A stretch of DNA of 22,214 nucleotides from a virus, in the IMG/VR virus record IMGVR_UViG_3300046028_000298, positions 1 to 22,214 of that record, one strand, 5' to 3'. A model generated the notes under the pieces. It made no database searches. It was given only the letters and a program-made list of their open reading frames with translations, and was not told where the DNA came from. Position numbers and translations under genes: made by a program. Position 1 is the first letter of the stretch. Every line of letters starts with the position of its first letter. Below, piece after piece: positions 7,533 to 15,787 of this stretch.

Positions 7533-7827
7533 GTCTGCTGCTGATCGCTTGATGTACTTGAAAGACTTTGGGATTGATGTGAAATACACAATCCAGAATG
7601 GAGTCCCAAAGACTATTCGAGGAATCTTTGACAACCAGTTCATCGATGTCGAGACTGGTGGCGATGTTGGCTTTGCTATTCAGCAACCCAGACTCATGGT
7701 TCGCACCTCGGATGTGGAGTCATGCACTGAGGGTGATGCCTTCCTGATTGCCAGAGTTAGTTATAAGTCCAGAATTGTTCAGGACGATGGGACTGGCATG
7801 ACAATGATAGTTTTGGAGAAACAATAA
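7525..7827 (+). CDS. Head-tail joining protein, lambda gpFII-like
   Basis: Likely the stopper or adaptor at the head-tail junction, added after DNA packaging to close the head and provide the surface to which the tail binds. The 100-residue beta-barrel pattern matches the gpFII family: a pushed-out GIFDNQF strand, PRLMVRTSDV in the middle, EGDAFLIARVSYKSR, and the family ending DDGTGMTMIVLE. Position between the capsid group and the tail terminator agrees. A GTG at 7507 would add six residues, but ATG at 7525 is preferred because MFESAADRL fits the family start and the upstream part overlaps the basic tail of the previous protein. The stop overlaps the next start by one base (TAATG). Confidence 0.82.
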   Translation: MFESAADRLMYLKDFGIDVKYTIQNGVPKTIRGIFDNQFIDVETGGDVGFAIQQPRLMVRTSDVESCTEGDAFLIARVSYKSRIVQDDGTGMTMIVLEKQ

Positions 7828-8270
7828 TGAGCCATGTTCGGCAGCAAATCAGGGATGCGGTAGTCACTGCTTTGACTGGTCTGACAACGACTGGCACTCG
7901 GGTTTTCAAGTCTCGGGTTTATCCATTTGAGTCTGGCAAACTGCCAGCACTCATTGTTTATACAAAGTCAGAGACATCGACAAATGAAACAATGACCAGA
8001 CCCAGAACTCAGTTGAGAGTTTTAGAGGTGATGGTTGAGTGTTATGTCATGGCAAACACTAATTTTGACAATACGATTGACACCATTGCGGTTGAGGTAG
8101 AGGAAGCCCTCTATCAGAATATCACGCTTGGTGGCAAAGCAAAGGACATCAACACAGTCGCTTTTGAATCTGATTATTCAGGGGATGGAGAACAAGTGGT
8201 GGGTGTTGGGCGTTTCACTGTTGAGGTAACTTACTCGACAAGAGAAAATGATGTTGAATCTGCTGCTTAA
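7827..8270 (+). CDS. Tail terminator protein, gpU-like
   Basis: Proteins of this type form the ring that stops tail-tube growth at the length set by the tape measure and make the tail competent to join the head. The start HVRQQIRDAVVTALTGLTTTGTRVFKSRVYPF followed by LPALIVYTK is highly characteristic of gpU-like tail terminators, and the alpha/beta pattern continues with QLRVLEVMVECYV and RFTVEVTYSTRE near the end. At 147 residues it is close to lambda gpU (131 aa). GGAG at 7815-7818 precedes the ATG by 8 nt within the end of the joining-protein gene. Its place immediately before the tail tube gene is the normal one. Confidence 0.85.
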   Translation: MSHVRQQIRDAVVTALTGLTTTGTRVFKSRVYPFESGKLPALIVYTKSETSTNETMTRPRTQLRVLEVMVECYVMANTNFDNTIDTIAVEVEEALYQNITLGGKAKDINTVAFESDYSGDGEQVVGVGRFTVEVTYSTRENDVESAA

Positions 8271-8306
8271 TGTGGCAAAATTGTAAAACTTGAAAGGGGC
8301 TTAATT

Positions 8307-8696
8307 ATGGCTACTCATACTGGTTCAGAAGGTACACTCAAAGTTGGTGCAAACACCATTGGCGAGATTCGCAGTTTCTCGATTTCCGAGTCTGCTGACA
8401 CATTAGAGGACACATCGATGGGCGATGCGGCTCGCACCTACAAACCCTCACTGACAACCTTCACTGGTTCAGTTGATGTGTTTTGGGATGAGGCTGACGC
8501 TGGCCAAATGGCCATGACTGTTGGTGCAAGCGTTACATTCTCGGCTTATCCCGAAGGTGCAACGGCTGGCGATAAATATTACACTGGCTCTGCCATTGTG
8601 ACTGGTCTGACAATCAATTCATCTTTTGATGGCATGGTTGAGGCTTCCATCACATTGCAAGGCACTGGCGTATTGGCTCTAAGCACTGCTGCGTAA
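8307..8696 (+). CDS. Major tail tube protein
   Basis: The repeating hexameric-ring subunit of the non-contractile tail tube. The 129-residue sequence has the tube-protein beta-barrel pattern: GTLKVGANTIGEIRSFSISESADTLEDTSMGD at the N-terminus, GSVDVFWDEADAGQ in the middle, and YYTGSAIVTGLTINSSFDGMVEASITLQGTG at the end, all typical of this family in proteobacterial siphoviruses. It lacks the C-terminal Ig-like domain of lambda gpV, hence the shorter length. Ribosome binding site AAAGGGG lies about 9 nt before the ATG. The 36-nt gap upstream is one of the larger ones in the tail operon. The stop codon overlaps the next start (TAATG). Confidence 0.9.
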   Translation: MATHTGSEGTLKVGANTIGEIRSFSISESADTLEDTSMGDAARTYKPSLTTFTGSVDVFWDEADAGQMAMTVGASVTFSAYPEGATAGDKYYTGSAIVTGLTINSSFDGMVEASITLQGTGVLALSTAA

Positions 8697-9034
8697 TGGG
8701 TGCGATTGATCGGGCAAAAGCCCATTTCAAGTCACTCCAGATCAAGGCCATTGAAGTGCCTGAATGGGGTGACGAGAATGGCCCTCTGATCGTTTATGTT
8801 GAGCCTTTCACATTGAAAGACAAAGCAAGACTTCAGGCGGTGACTCGATTGGGCAACTCTGAGGCTGACACTCTGGTTGAGTTGTTGGTGATGAAGTGCC
8901 TAGATAAAGAAGGTGGAAAGATTTTCACCATCGAGGACAAGCCAGTTTTGCGAAACATGGTCGATGCCTCAATTTTGGAAAGAGTTTCAACAGAAATCAT
9001 GCGAGTTGATTTCAAGGAACTCGAAAAAAACTAA
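8696..9034 (+). CDS. Tail assembly chaperone, gpG-like
   Basis: Unshifted product of the tail chaperone locus (112 aa). Proteins in this slot between tube and tape measure bind the tape measure during tail assembly and are absent from the finished virion. The sequence contains a small beta-rich start (IEVPEWGDENGPLIVYVEPFTLKDKARLQ), as in the gpG-like family described for many proteobacterial phages, followed by helical segments with AVTRLGNSEADTLVELLVMKCLDKEGGKIF. It ends GAA AAA AAC TAA, where the A AAA AAC run is a slippery site. It starts on the last base of the tube gene stop. Confidence 0.85.
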   Translation: MGAIDRAKAHFKSLQIKAIEVPEWGDENGPLIVYVEPFTLKDKARLQAVTRLGNSEADTLVELLVMKCLDKEGGKIFTIEDKPVLRNMVDASILERVSTEIMRVDFKELEKN

Positions 9035-9180
9035 GGGAGACTCCTGAGCGACAGTTCATGTTTTATCTTGCTGAGAAGTTACACAAAACAGTTGGCGAGA
9101 TCGAGGAAATGTCTGTTGAGGAGTTCCTAGAATGGCAAGTTTGGATTAAGTTTCAGTCGGAGAGAAGCAATGGCAAGTAA
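8696..9180 (+). CDS. Tail assembly chaperone GT fusion made by -1 frameshift
   Basis: Minor product of the chaperone locus, analogous to lambda gpGT. A -1 shift on A AAA AAC (9025-9031) skips the stop at 9032-9034, and reading resumes at CTA (9031-9033), giving 49 more residues and a 161-residue protein. The extension reads LRETPERQFMFYLAEKLHKT, then VGEIEEMSVEEFLEWQVWIK, then a short tail ending at the TAA of 9178-9180. This is helical and closely resembles gpT-type extensions (an FYLAEKL helix, a VGEIEEMSVEEF turn, then a Trp-rich helix). It has no credible separate start after the stop at 9034, which supports the shift. The stop overlaps the tape measure start by 11 bases. Frequency of shifting is unknown. 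Confidence 0.88.
9025..9031 (+). promoter_or_regulatory. -1 ribosomal frameshift slippery heptamer A AAA AAC
   Basis: The heptamer A AAA AAC is in the correct phase of the gpG-like frame (GAA AAA AAC then TAA) and of the canonical X XXY YYZ form. It is two codons before the zero-frame stop. An AAGGA at 9014-9018, 6 nt upstream, resembles a Shine-Dalgarno sequence, a known type of stimulator, although the spacing is shorter than in dnaX. I see no strong downstream hairpin. Confidence 0.88.
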
Positions 9181-11134
9181 AGATGTAAGCATTGACATTG
9201 TTGCTCAGGACAGGACTGGCGCGGCCTTCAAATCAGTCAAAGGCGGTCTTACTGATCTAAGTACCAGTGTTGGTGCGGTGACAGGCAAGATCGCTGGTCT
9301 GACTGCTGTTTTGGCGGCCATTGGAAGCGCGGCTCAGATCAAGGGCTTGATCGACAGTGCTGACAACATGAATAAACTGTCTCAAAAGACAGGGATTGCG
9401 GTCAGCGAATTATCATCATTGGCAAACACGGCTGATCTGGCTGGTGTCTCAAACGAGCAACTTGGCTCGGCTCTAGTTAAATTAAACAAAAGCATTGCAG
9501 AGGCGGCCTCTGGCAGTAAAGAACAATCAGAAGCATTTAAGAATCTCGGCATTAGTGTCAAAGATGCCAATGGCAATATCAGGCCAACTGCTGACATCCT
9601 TGGCGATGTGGCGGGAGCATTTAGTGGTGCAGCCGATGGAGCGACCAAGACTCAATATGCAATGGCCTTGTTTGGCAAGGCTGGTGCTGATCTGATTCCT
9701 TTCCTGAATACTGGCAAACAAGGAATTACAGAGTTTGGTGCAAGTTTTGGTGATGACTTTGCAAAGAATGCTGAGGCTTTCAATGACAACATCACAAAAA
9801 TCAATCAGCAATTAAAACTTATCTTGGTCGATGGCATCAACCCGATGCTTGTTGGACTTTCCAAGATGATTGTTGAGTTTCAAGAGGGCATAAAGTATTC
9901 GGGCGGTTTCCTTGATGCCCTTAGAAATTTTGGAACAATCAACCCTTTCAAAAATACAGAAGAAAATCTTAAAACTGTAAGAGATGAAATTGATTCAAAC
10001 AATGCTGCCATCGAGCGTTATAAAAAAGCCAATGCTGACACTTCCTCTCTTGATGAATATAACAAGCACTTACAAAATCGTTTAAATTATTTAAAGGCAA
10101 TTCAAAGAAATGAAATGTTTGCAACTCCAAGACAAGGAGAGGCAAGTGGCATGGATAGGCGATTGCTTGGAATTGACAAACGTGCAGCAAAACCATTGCC
10201 ATCTTTGGGTGGCGAGAAAGCAAAGAAAGAAGACAACGAATTAGAAAAGTCTCTTTTAAAGATTCGAGATTCTTATCTGTCTGTTATCGATCAGGTCACA
10301 AAACTCACCGATGGCGAGGACGCACTGAAGGTTGCTCAGTTTGCCAGATTGGGTGCAACTGACGAGCAAATCAAGGCTTATGAGACTTACCTAGTTTTGA
10401 TCAGAAACATCACTGAGGCTGACAAAGAAAAACTGGAAAATGACAAAGAGAAGCAGAAATATGATGAGCAAAAAACAAAGGATAGAAAAGACTTTGCTGA
10501 CTCAATCAAAAAGTTGTTTGAAGACACTCGCACACCCCTTGAGAACTACATCGAGCGCATTCAATACTTGCAAGGATTATTGACTAACAAAGACATTGAT
10601 CCAGACACCTTCAGTCGCTCTATTGGTTTGGCAAGTGAGGAGCTTAAAAAGTTTACTGATAAAGGCAAGTCTGATATTGATCTTTTGCTTGATGCGATTA
10701 ACAACTTTGGCAGTGAGTTCACCAGCACTCTGACTGAAGCCTTTATGACTGGCAAACTAAACTTCAAAGACATGGTGAACTCGATCCAGCGCGACATTCT
10801 GAGAATGTTGATTAAAAAGAATATCAGCGATCCAGCAGTCAGTTTTCTTGGGGAGTTCTTTAAAGGCTTTGGTGGCCGAGCGATGGGTGGCCCTGTTTCA
10901 TCAAATACCCCTTACATGGTCGGTGAGCGTGGCCCTGAACTCTTTGTGCCAAATGGCGCGGGTAATATCGTGCCAAACAATAAACTCGGTGGCGGTGGTG
11001 TGACTGTTGTTCAAAACATCAACATTGACTCTCGGACTGATAGATCATCGATCATGGCTGCAATGAATCAGGCTAAAGAACAAGCCAAAGCGGAAATTTA
11101 CAGATCAATGAAATCTGGTGGAGCGTTTGCATGA
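9170..11134 (+). CDS. Tail tape measure protein
   Basis: The long internal tail protein that fixes tail length and is released into the cell envelope during DNA entry. The 654 residues begin with the common phage motif SIDIVAQDRTGAAFKSVKGGL, then a hydrophobic stretch (about 38-60, GKIAGLTAVLAAIGSAAQIKG), then a region full of the SADNMNKLSQKTGIAVSELSSL kind seen in lambda-type tape measures. The middle (about 280-500) is charged and predicted helical or coiled. Residues about 512-565 (FTSTLTEAFMTGKLNFKDMV onward) form the conserved tape-measure C-terminal segment, and the end carries TPYMVGERGPELFVP. At about 1.5 angstroms per residue it would specify a tail of roughly 100 nm. The start overlaps the GT extension by 11 bases; the end overlaps the next gene by ATGA. 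Confidence 0.95.
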   Translation: MASKDVSIDIVAQDRTGAAFKSVKGGLTDLSTSVGAVTGKIAGLTAVLAAIGSAAQIKGLIDSADNMNKLSQKTGIAVSELSSLANTADLAGVSNEQLGSALVKLNKSIAEAASGSKEQSEAFKNLGISVKDANGNIRPTADILGDVAGAFSGAADGATKTQYAMALFGKAGADLIPFLNTGKQGITEFGASFGDDFAKNAEAFNDNITKINQQLKLILVDGINPMLVGLSKMIVEFQEGIKYSGGFLDALRNFGTINPFKNTEENLKTVRDEIDSNNAAIERYKKANADTSSLDEYNKHLQNRLNYLKAIQRNEMFATPRQGEASGMDRRLLGIDKRAAKPLPSLGGEKAKKEDNELEKSLLKIRDSYLSVIDQVTKLTDGEDALKVAQFARLGATDEQIKAYETYLVLIRNITEADKEKLENDKEKQKYDEQKTKDRKDFADSIKKLFEDTRTPLENYIERIQYLQGLLTNKDIDPDTFSRSIGLASEELKKFTDKGKSDIDLLLDAINNFGSEFTSTLTEAFMTGKLNFKDMVNSIQRDILRMLIKKNISDPAVSFLGEFFKGFGGRAMGGPVSSNTPYMVGERGPELFVPNGAGNIVPNNKLGGGGVTVVQNINIDSRTDRSSIMAAMNQAKEQAKAEIYRSMKSGGAFA

Positions 11135-11691
11135 CAACCTTTGCTTGGCCTAGTGTCAAAACACCTCAATCTGCTCTTTGGGAGTTGAGGTCAAACACAC
11201 AGATTTTCACCTCACCTTTGAGCCAGCAGTCTCAAACAGTCGAGTTGGCTGGTGCGAAATGGTATTGCTCAGTCGCTTGGAACAACCTTTCAAGGGCTGA
11301 GGTCGCACCGATTCAGGCTTTGTTTTACAAAATGCGCGGTATGGCAAACACAGTCTATTTGCCAAGATTCGGTGAGACTGCTCCAATCGGCACTGTCACT
11401 GGCTCGATCACTGTGAGTTCCTCCACTGGCTCGACTGCGACTCTTTCCTCATCAAGTCTGTCAATTGGCGACTTCATTCAGTTTGCCAATTACGAGGTCA
11501 AGATGATTGTTGGTAAGGCTTCAAGTGTTTACACAATTGAGCCACCATTCAGGACTCAGCCAACTGCATCGACTTCTGTGACTTACAACAACCCTTCAGC
11601 AATCATGCGACTTGATGGCACATCGGTTGCAATCAACAAGTCGCTAGAAGGCGTTTATTCGGTCTCTGCTGGCTTTTTGGAGGCGATATGA
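11131..11691 (+). CDS. Tail-tip protein, probable distal tail/minor tail component
   Basis: A 186-residue protein following the tape measure, where lambda-like phages place minor tail proteins of the tip (gpM, gpL) and other siphoviruses the distal tail ring. The N-terminal half has WELRSNTQIFTSPLSQQSQT, WYCSVAWNNLSRAEVAPIQALF and MRGMANTVYLPRFGET, a pattern that recurs in tail-tip proteins of proteobacterial phages. The second half is a Ser/Thr-rich beta domain ending KSLEGVYSVSAGFLEAI. No enzyme motif is visible. The ATG overlaps the tape measure stop (ATGA at 11131-11134) and its own stop overlaps the next gene the same way, so three genes in a row are translationally linked. The exact ring position is an inference. 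Confidence 0.68.
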   Translation: MTTFAWPSVKTPQSALWELRSNTQIFTSPLSQQSQTVELAGAKWYCSVAWNNLSRAEVAPIQALFYKMRGMANTVYLPRFGETAPIGTVTGSITVSSSTGSTATLSSSSLSIGDFIQFANYEVKMIVGKASSVYTIEPPFRTQPTASTSVTYNNPSAIMRLDGTSVAINKSLEGVYSVSAGFLEAI

Positions 11692-12311
11692 CCCGAAGCC
11701 TTGCCAGTGCCATCACATCGGCTCTGACAGACGACAATCTGACAGTTTGCTTTTTAGTCGATCTTGACTTTTCATCTGGCCATATTTACTACACAAATGG
11801 TGGCAAGTCGATTGTCTATGGTGGCAACACTTATTTGGCAGTCGGTGGGCTTGGCGGGATTGACACAATCTCTGAGACATCCAATCTTGAGGCTAAAGGG
11901 TTAACCCTAACACTCTCTGGAATTGACTCAAACCACATTGCAATTGCTTTGGGCGAGAATTATCAGGGAAGGGCAGCAAAGATTTATTTTGCCTTGCTCG
12001 ATGCCAATCACGATCTGGTGGCTGCGGCTTTAATGTTTACTGGTCGCATGGATGTGATGTCAATCAGTCTTGGCCAGACAGCCACCATCTCACTTTCTAT
12101 CGAGCATCAAATGATCGATGCCAACAGACCAAAGATCAAACGCTTCACTTATGAGGAGCAACAAGTCAGGGATGCCACAGATGAGGGTCTGCAATATGTG
12201 GTGGCCATCGAGAATCTGGATATAAATTGGGGTCGCACTGATCCAACTGGTGCAAATGCTGGTGGTGGTGGAAACCCCAATTCTGGTGGATTTATTACAG
12301 AAGTTCCATGA
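11688..12311 (+). CDS. Tail-tip/hub-type protein, DUF2163-like
   Basis: A 207-residue structural protein of the tail tip. The start (TDDNLTVCFLVDLDFSSGHIYYTNGG followed by VYGGNTYLAVGGLGGI) and the centre (SETSNLEAKGLTLTLSGID, then KIYFALLDANHDL and MFTGRMDVMSISLGQTATISLSIEH) match a phage/gene-transfer-agent baseplate-hub type with DUF2163-like N-terminal features. It is shorter than Rhodobacter gene transfer agent hub proteins, which carry an additional C-terminal part. The final 25 residues are a flexible Gly/Asn stretch (GANAGGGGNPNSGG). ATGA overlaps bind it to both neighbours. The family link is from pattern memory; exact placement would need a profile comparison. Confidence 0.65.
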   Translation: MTRSLASAITSALTDDNLTVCFLVDLDFSSGHIYYTNGGKSIVYGGNTYLAVGGLGGIDTISETSNLEAKGLTLTLSGIDSNHIAIALGENYQGRAAKIYFALLDANHDLVAAALMFTGRMDVMSISLGQTATISLSIEHQMIDANRPKIKRFTYEEQQVRDATDEGLQYVVAIENLDINWGRTDPTGANAGGGGNPNSGGFITEVP

Positions 12312-12700
12312 GAAAAGACAACTGGCCTAGATTGCTTGAGGACTACATTGTTCAAAAGAAGGATTTGCCTTTTGAATGGGGAACAAACGACTGTTGGCAG
12401 TTTTCGATTAAGGCAGTCAAAGAGATTTCAGATAAAGACTTGACCAGTCTTTTTGAATATGAGACACCCAGAAGGGCTGCTGAGTTAATGAGTGAGCATG
12501 GTGGAATGATAAGCGCGGCTGACAAATACTTTGGTCAATCCAAGTCAGTTCTGCTGGCTCAAAGGGGCGATGTGGTCTGTTTAATGAATGAGGGGCGAGA
12601 ATTGCTTGGTGTTTGTGTTGGCGAATTGTCGGCTTTTGTGGCCGAGTCTGGCATCATCATGCAACCGACTCTCAATTGTGAAAAGGCTTGGAGCATATAA
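12308..12700 (+). CDS. DUF6950-type NlpC/P60-like tail protein
   Basis: A 130-residue protein just before the gpJ-like gene, the slot of the lambda gpK-type cell-wall peptidase. The segment DLPFEWGTNDCWQFSIKAV matches the conserved start of DUF6950/NlpC-P60-like phage proteins, with Cys at about residue 29 in the catalytic position, and the later AQRGDVVCLMN followed by LLGVCVGELSAFVAESGI fits the beta core. The typical catalytic His of peptidases, usually in an HVGI-like strand, is replaced here by ELSAFV, so activity on peptidoglycan is uncertain and the role may be structural. It starts with an ATGA overlap and stops immediately before the next ATG. Confidence 0.75.
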   Translation: MRKDNWPRLLEDYIVQKKDLPFEWGTNDCWQFSIKAVKEISDKDLTSLFEYETPRRAAELMSEHGGMISAADKYFGQSKSVLLAQRGDVVCLMNEGRELLGVCVGELSAFVAESGIIMQPTLNCEKAWSI

Positions 12701-15700
12701 ATGGCTGAACTGGTAGTCTATTTGGCTGGTGAGTTTCTTGCAGAACAGGCAATTGCTTATTTTGCAATCGGCAAAGAAGCCATCTTTTTAAGGGCGGCTA
12801 TTCGGGCTGGCTCTTTTGTTCTGACCACAAAGGCGGCTCAGAGCATGGGTCTGATTGGTGGAAGCACTGCCAATGAACTCAAGGGTCAAACAATCAATGT
12901 CAGGTCATCCACAGCCCCAAGGCAACTGATCTATGGCCAAAGCCTAGTCGGTGGTGTGATGTTCTATGCGGCCACCACAGGCTCAACAAACGAATATCTG
13001 CACACAGTCTTTGGATTGGCAGACCACCAGATTCAATCGGTTGAAAAGGTTTACTTTGGTGACGAGGATGTTGGCACTGTTTCTGGAAGTGTCTCAAGTG
13101 GTCGCTATTCTGGAAAAGCCAGAATTCAAAACTCACTGACTGGTGGCACTGCTTATGCTGATCTAGTGACTGAGACTGCGGCTCTCACAAACAAATGGAC
13201 ATCGAGCCACAAGTTGACTGGCATTTCCTCGGTTTATGTGAGGATGCAATACGACACATCCATCTTTACCAGCATTCCAACAGTCAGGGCTTTGGTCAAG
13301 GGCAAATTAGTCTATGACCCTAGATCGACAACAACGGCTTGGTCTGACAACCCTGCCCTTTGTATCCGCGATTACATAATGAGCGAATATGGGATGCGGG
13401 TCACATCGGATGAGATCGACTCAGCGTCATTTATTGCTGCGGCAAATATCTGTGATGAGACTGTCACTGTAAAAACTGCTGTCACTCAGAAACGCTACAC
13501 CTTAAATGGCGTGGTTGACACCTCAAAGAGTCCTCGGGAAGTCTTGCAAGATATGCTCTCGACTTGCGCTGGAATGTTGATTTATTCCTCTGGCAAATAT
13601 AAGTTGATTGTTGGTGCGTTCTCAAGTCCTGTTCAGACAATCACTGTCGATGATTTGAGAGGCGATGTTCAACTCTCATGCGCTAATGAAAAAGCCAATC
13701 TATTTAACCGAGTGGCTGGTGTGTTTGCTGATGCTGACAAACTTTATTCAGCGACAGAATATCCAGCGATTGCTTCATCTACTTTCAAGACTCAAGATGG
13801 CAATGAGGAATTGTCTGCTCAACTCGATCTGAATTTCACGACTAATTATCTTGAGGCTCAAAGGCTTGCAAAGATTAACCTTTTAAAGTCGCGTCAAGGC
13901 ATTGTTGTCAGCATTTCATGCAAGCCAACTTGTCTCAACATCACGGCTGGCGATGTGGTGGCTTTGACCATTGCTCAACTGGGATGGTCTGGCAAATATT
14001 TCAGGGTCATGGAGTGGAAACTGAATGAGGACATTGGAGTTGATCTGGTTCTCAAAGAGGAAGACTCGACTGCTTATGACTGGTCAACCTCAGACGCTCA
14101 GGATAACGCTCCAAACACCAGTCTGACGCTAATTCAACCACAGGCTGCACCGACTGGATTAACAGCCACTAATCAAAATTTAAGCCTTCCTGATGGGACA
14201 ATATTACCTGGGGTTCGGGTTACATGGACTGCTGTTTCATCTGCTTATGTGACAGGCTATGAGTTGCAATTTAAACTCTTTTCTGACACTCTTTGGCAAT
14301 CAATTTTCACCTCGCAAACTGTTTATGACTATGCTGGCCAGCAAGATGTTGCTTTGGTCTATAACATCCGAGTCAGGGCAATTTTCTCTGACAAAGAAGG
14401 CCCATTCTCGACAACGATCAATCACACCTTATCTGGTGACACCACTGCACCTTCAGCCCCAACAAGTTTGAGTGCTGTTGGCTCTGCAAAAACAATTCAA
14501 TTGTCTTGGACTAATCCAACGGCTGCTGATTGGTTTTATAACGAGATTTGGGAAAACTCAACAAATAATTCCGCGACTGCCACAAAGATTGGTGAAGTTT
14601 CAAGTTCGACATTTGCTCGATCTGGTTTGCCAGCTTCTGCGACAAGATATTATTGGCTCAAGGCTGTTGATTTCTCTCGCAATGTTTCAGGATTCTCAAC
14701 TGGTGCTAATGCGACAACGGATGCGGCTGCGGCTGCTGGAACCGATGGAATAAACGCAATTACGGCTTATAAGCAACAACTTCAATCCGATCCAACACCA
14801 ACATTCACGACACCCACAAGCGGTTCTGCGGCTCCAAGTGGTTGGTCTTTAACTTCACCAACTGCTGTTGTTGGTCAAGTCATTTGGTACATACAGGGAC
14901 GATATAACAGCAATGCTGTGACTGTTGATGGAATTGCGGCAAACACGACTGCATGGACTGGCCCTGTTGCTGCAAATATTTTCCAAGACATCAAGTCAGA
15001 CAATTGGGATGGATCAAACCCTCCGACTTTTGGAAGTTCTGGAACTTATGGGACTGTCGGTTATTACATAAAAAGAAACACTGGTGATGCTTTTTTCAAC
15101 AATGGTCTTTTTAGAGGAACTGTTGAGTCTGCTGCTTCTGGAAATAGAGTCATCCTTAATGAATCATCATCTTCTTATTTGAAAGTTTATGACTCAGGTG
15201 GAGGAACGATTTTCAGCCTTTTGGGTGTTGCTGGTTTATATACAAACTGCACTCTAAATGGTGCGTCTTCAATCAGTGCATTGAATGTCACAAACGCTTC
15301 AGGCTATAACGGCACTGCAATAACTGGAACAAACAATGGTACAGGGCATGGTGTTCTAGGGGTCACAAACGCTACAGGAACAACTCGCAATGGTGTCTTA
15401 GGTATTAGCGCGGGTACAGGCTCACAGGCGGCTGGTGTTTTTGGATCATCGTCTTCAGGGTCTGGAGGGACTGAGTTTGGTCTTTATTCTTTTGGTAGGT
15501 TTGGAATTAGCAACAACACTGTTGTCGCAAACTTAAATGCAGATTTACTTGATGGACAAGAAGCCTCTGCATTTGCAACTGTTGCTTCTGGGACTGACGC
15601 TTATGCTGCCAATCGTTTGAATGGATCGGGTGGAACTAATGTTTTGAGATTTGTCCAAGGCACTGTCACAGGCTCGGCCACCGCAACTTTCAATGGTGCA

Positions 15701-15784
15701 AACAAACCAGCAAGCAATTCAACAAATGTTTGGATTCAGATCACAATTGATGGAACAACCCTTTACTTACCCGCATGGACATAA
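12701..15784 (+). CDS. Central tail tip/host-specificity protein, gpJ-like, with FN3 domains
   Basis: A 1027-residue protein of the gpJ type, which forms the trimeric tip that contacts the receptor. Residues about 60-470 are the conserved tail-tip core: INVRSSTAPRQLIYGQSLVGG, a TVFGLADHQIQSVEKVYFGD stretch, LTGISSVYVRMQYD, and NPALCIRDYIMSEYGM, followed by an LNGVVDTSKSPREVLQDML segment. Two fibronectin type III-like domains follow (about 478-580 and 582-675; APTGLTA...VRVTWTAV and APSAPTSLSAVG...IQLSWTNP). The C-terminal part has a GYYIKRNTGDAFFNNG segment, a Gly-rich run with repeated GVLG/GVFG around residues 880-930, and NLNADLLDGQEASAF at about 944, a common phage fibre motif. TTGGAG at 12688-12693 precedes the ATG by 7 nt. 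Receptor is unknown. Confidence 0.9.
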   Translation: MAELVVYLAGEFLAEQAIAYFAIGKEAIFLRAAIRAGSFVLTTKAAQSMGLIGGSTANELKGQTINVRSSTAPRQLIYGQSLVGGVMFYAATTGSTNEYLHTVFGLADHQIQSVEKVYFGDEDVGTVSGSVSSGRYSGKARIQNSLTGGTAYADLVTETAALTNKWTSSHKLTGISSVYVRMQYDTSIFTSIPTVRALVKGKLVYDPRSTTTAWSDNPALCIRDYIMSEYGMRVTSDEIDSASFIAAANICDETVTVKTAVTQKRYTLNGVVDTSKSPREVLQDMLSTCAGMLIYSSGKYKLIVGAFSSPVQTITVDDLRGDVQLSCANEKANLFNRVAGVFADADKLYSATEYPAIASSTFKTQDGNEELSAQLDLNFTTNYLEAQRLAKINLLKSRQGIVVSISCKPTCLNITAGDVVALTIAQLGWSGKYFRVMEWKLNEDIGVDLVLKEEDSTAYDWSTSDAQDNAPNTSLTLIQPQAAPTGLTATNQNLSLPDGTILPGVRVTWTAVSSAYVTGYELQFKLFSDTLWQSIFTSQTVYDYAGQQDVALVYNIRVRAIFSDKEGPFSTTINHTLSGDTTAPSAPTSLSAVGSAKTIQLSWTNPTAADWFYNEIWENSTNNSATATKIGEVSSSTFARSGLPASATRYYWLKAVDFSRNVSGFSTGANATTDAAAAAGTDGINAITAYKQQLQSDPTPTFTTPTSGSAAPSGWSLTSPTAVVGQVIWYIQGRYNSNAVTVDGIAANTTAWTGPVAANIFQDIKSDNWDGSNPPTFGSSGTYGTVGYYIKRNTGDAFFNNGLFRGTVESAASGNRVILNESSSSYLKVYDSGGGTIFSLLGVAGLYTNCTLNGASSISALNVTNASGYNGTAITGTNNGTGHGVLGVTNATGTTRNGVLGISAGTGSQAAGVFGSSSSGSGGTEFGLYSFGRFGISNNTVVANLNADLLDGQEASAFATVASGTDAYAANRLNGSGGTNVLRFVQGTVTGSATATFNGANKPASNSTNVWIQITIDGTTLYLPAWT

Positions 15785-15787
15785 AAT

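Noticed and set aside
8254-8282. TTGAAT with a downstream AAAATT as a promoter before the tail tube gene
   Set aside because: The -10 match is poor and the region is A/T-rich; not better than chance.
9032-9060. Hairpin downstream of the frameshift site (GGAG with CTCC)
   Set aside because: The loop would be a single base; no stable alternative stem was found by eye.
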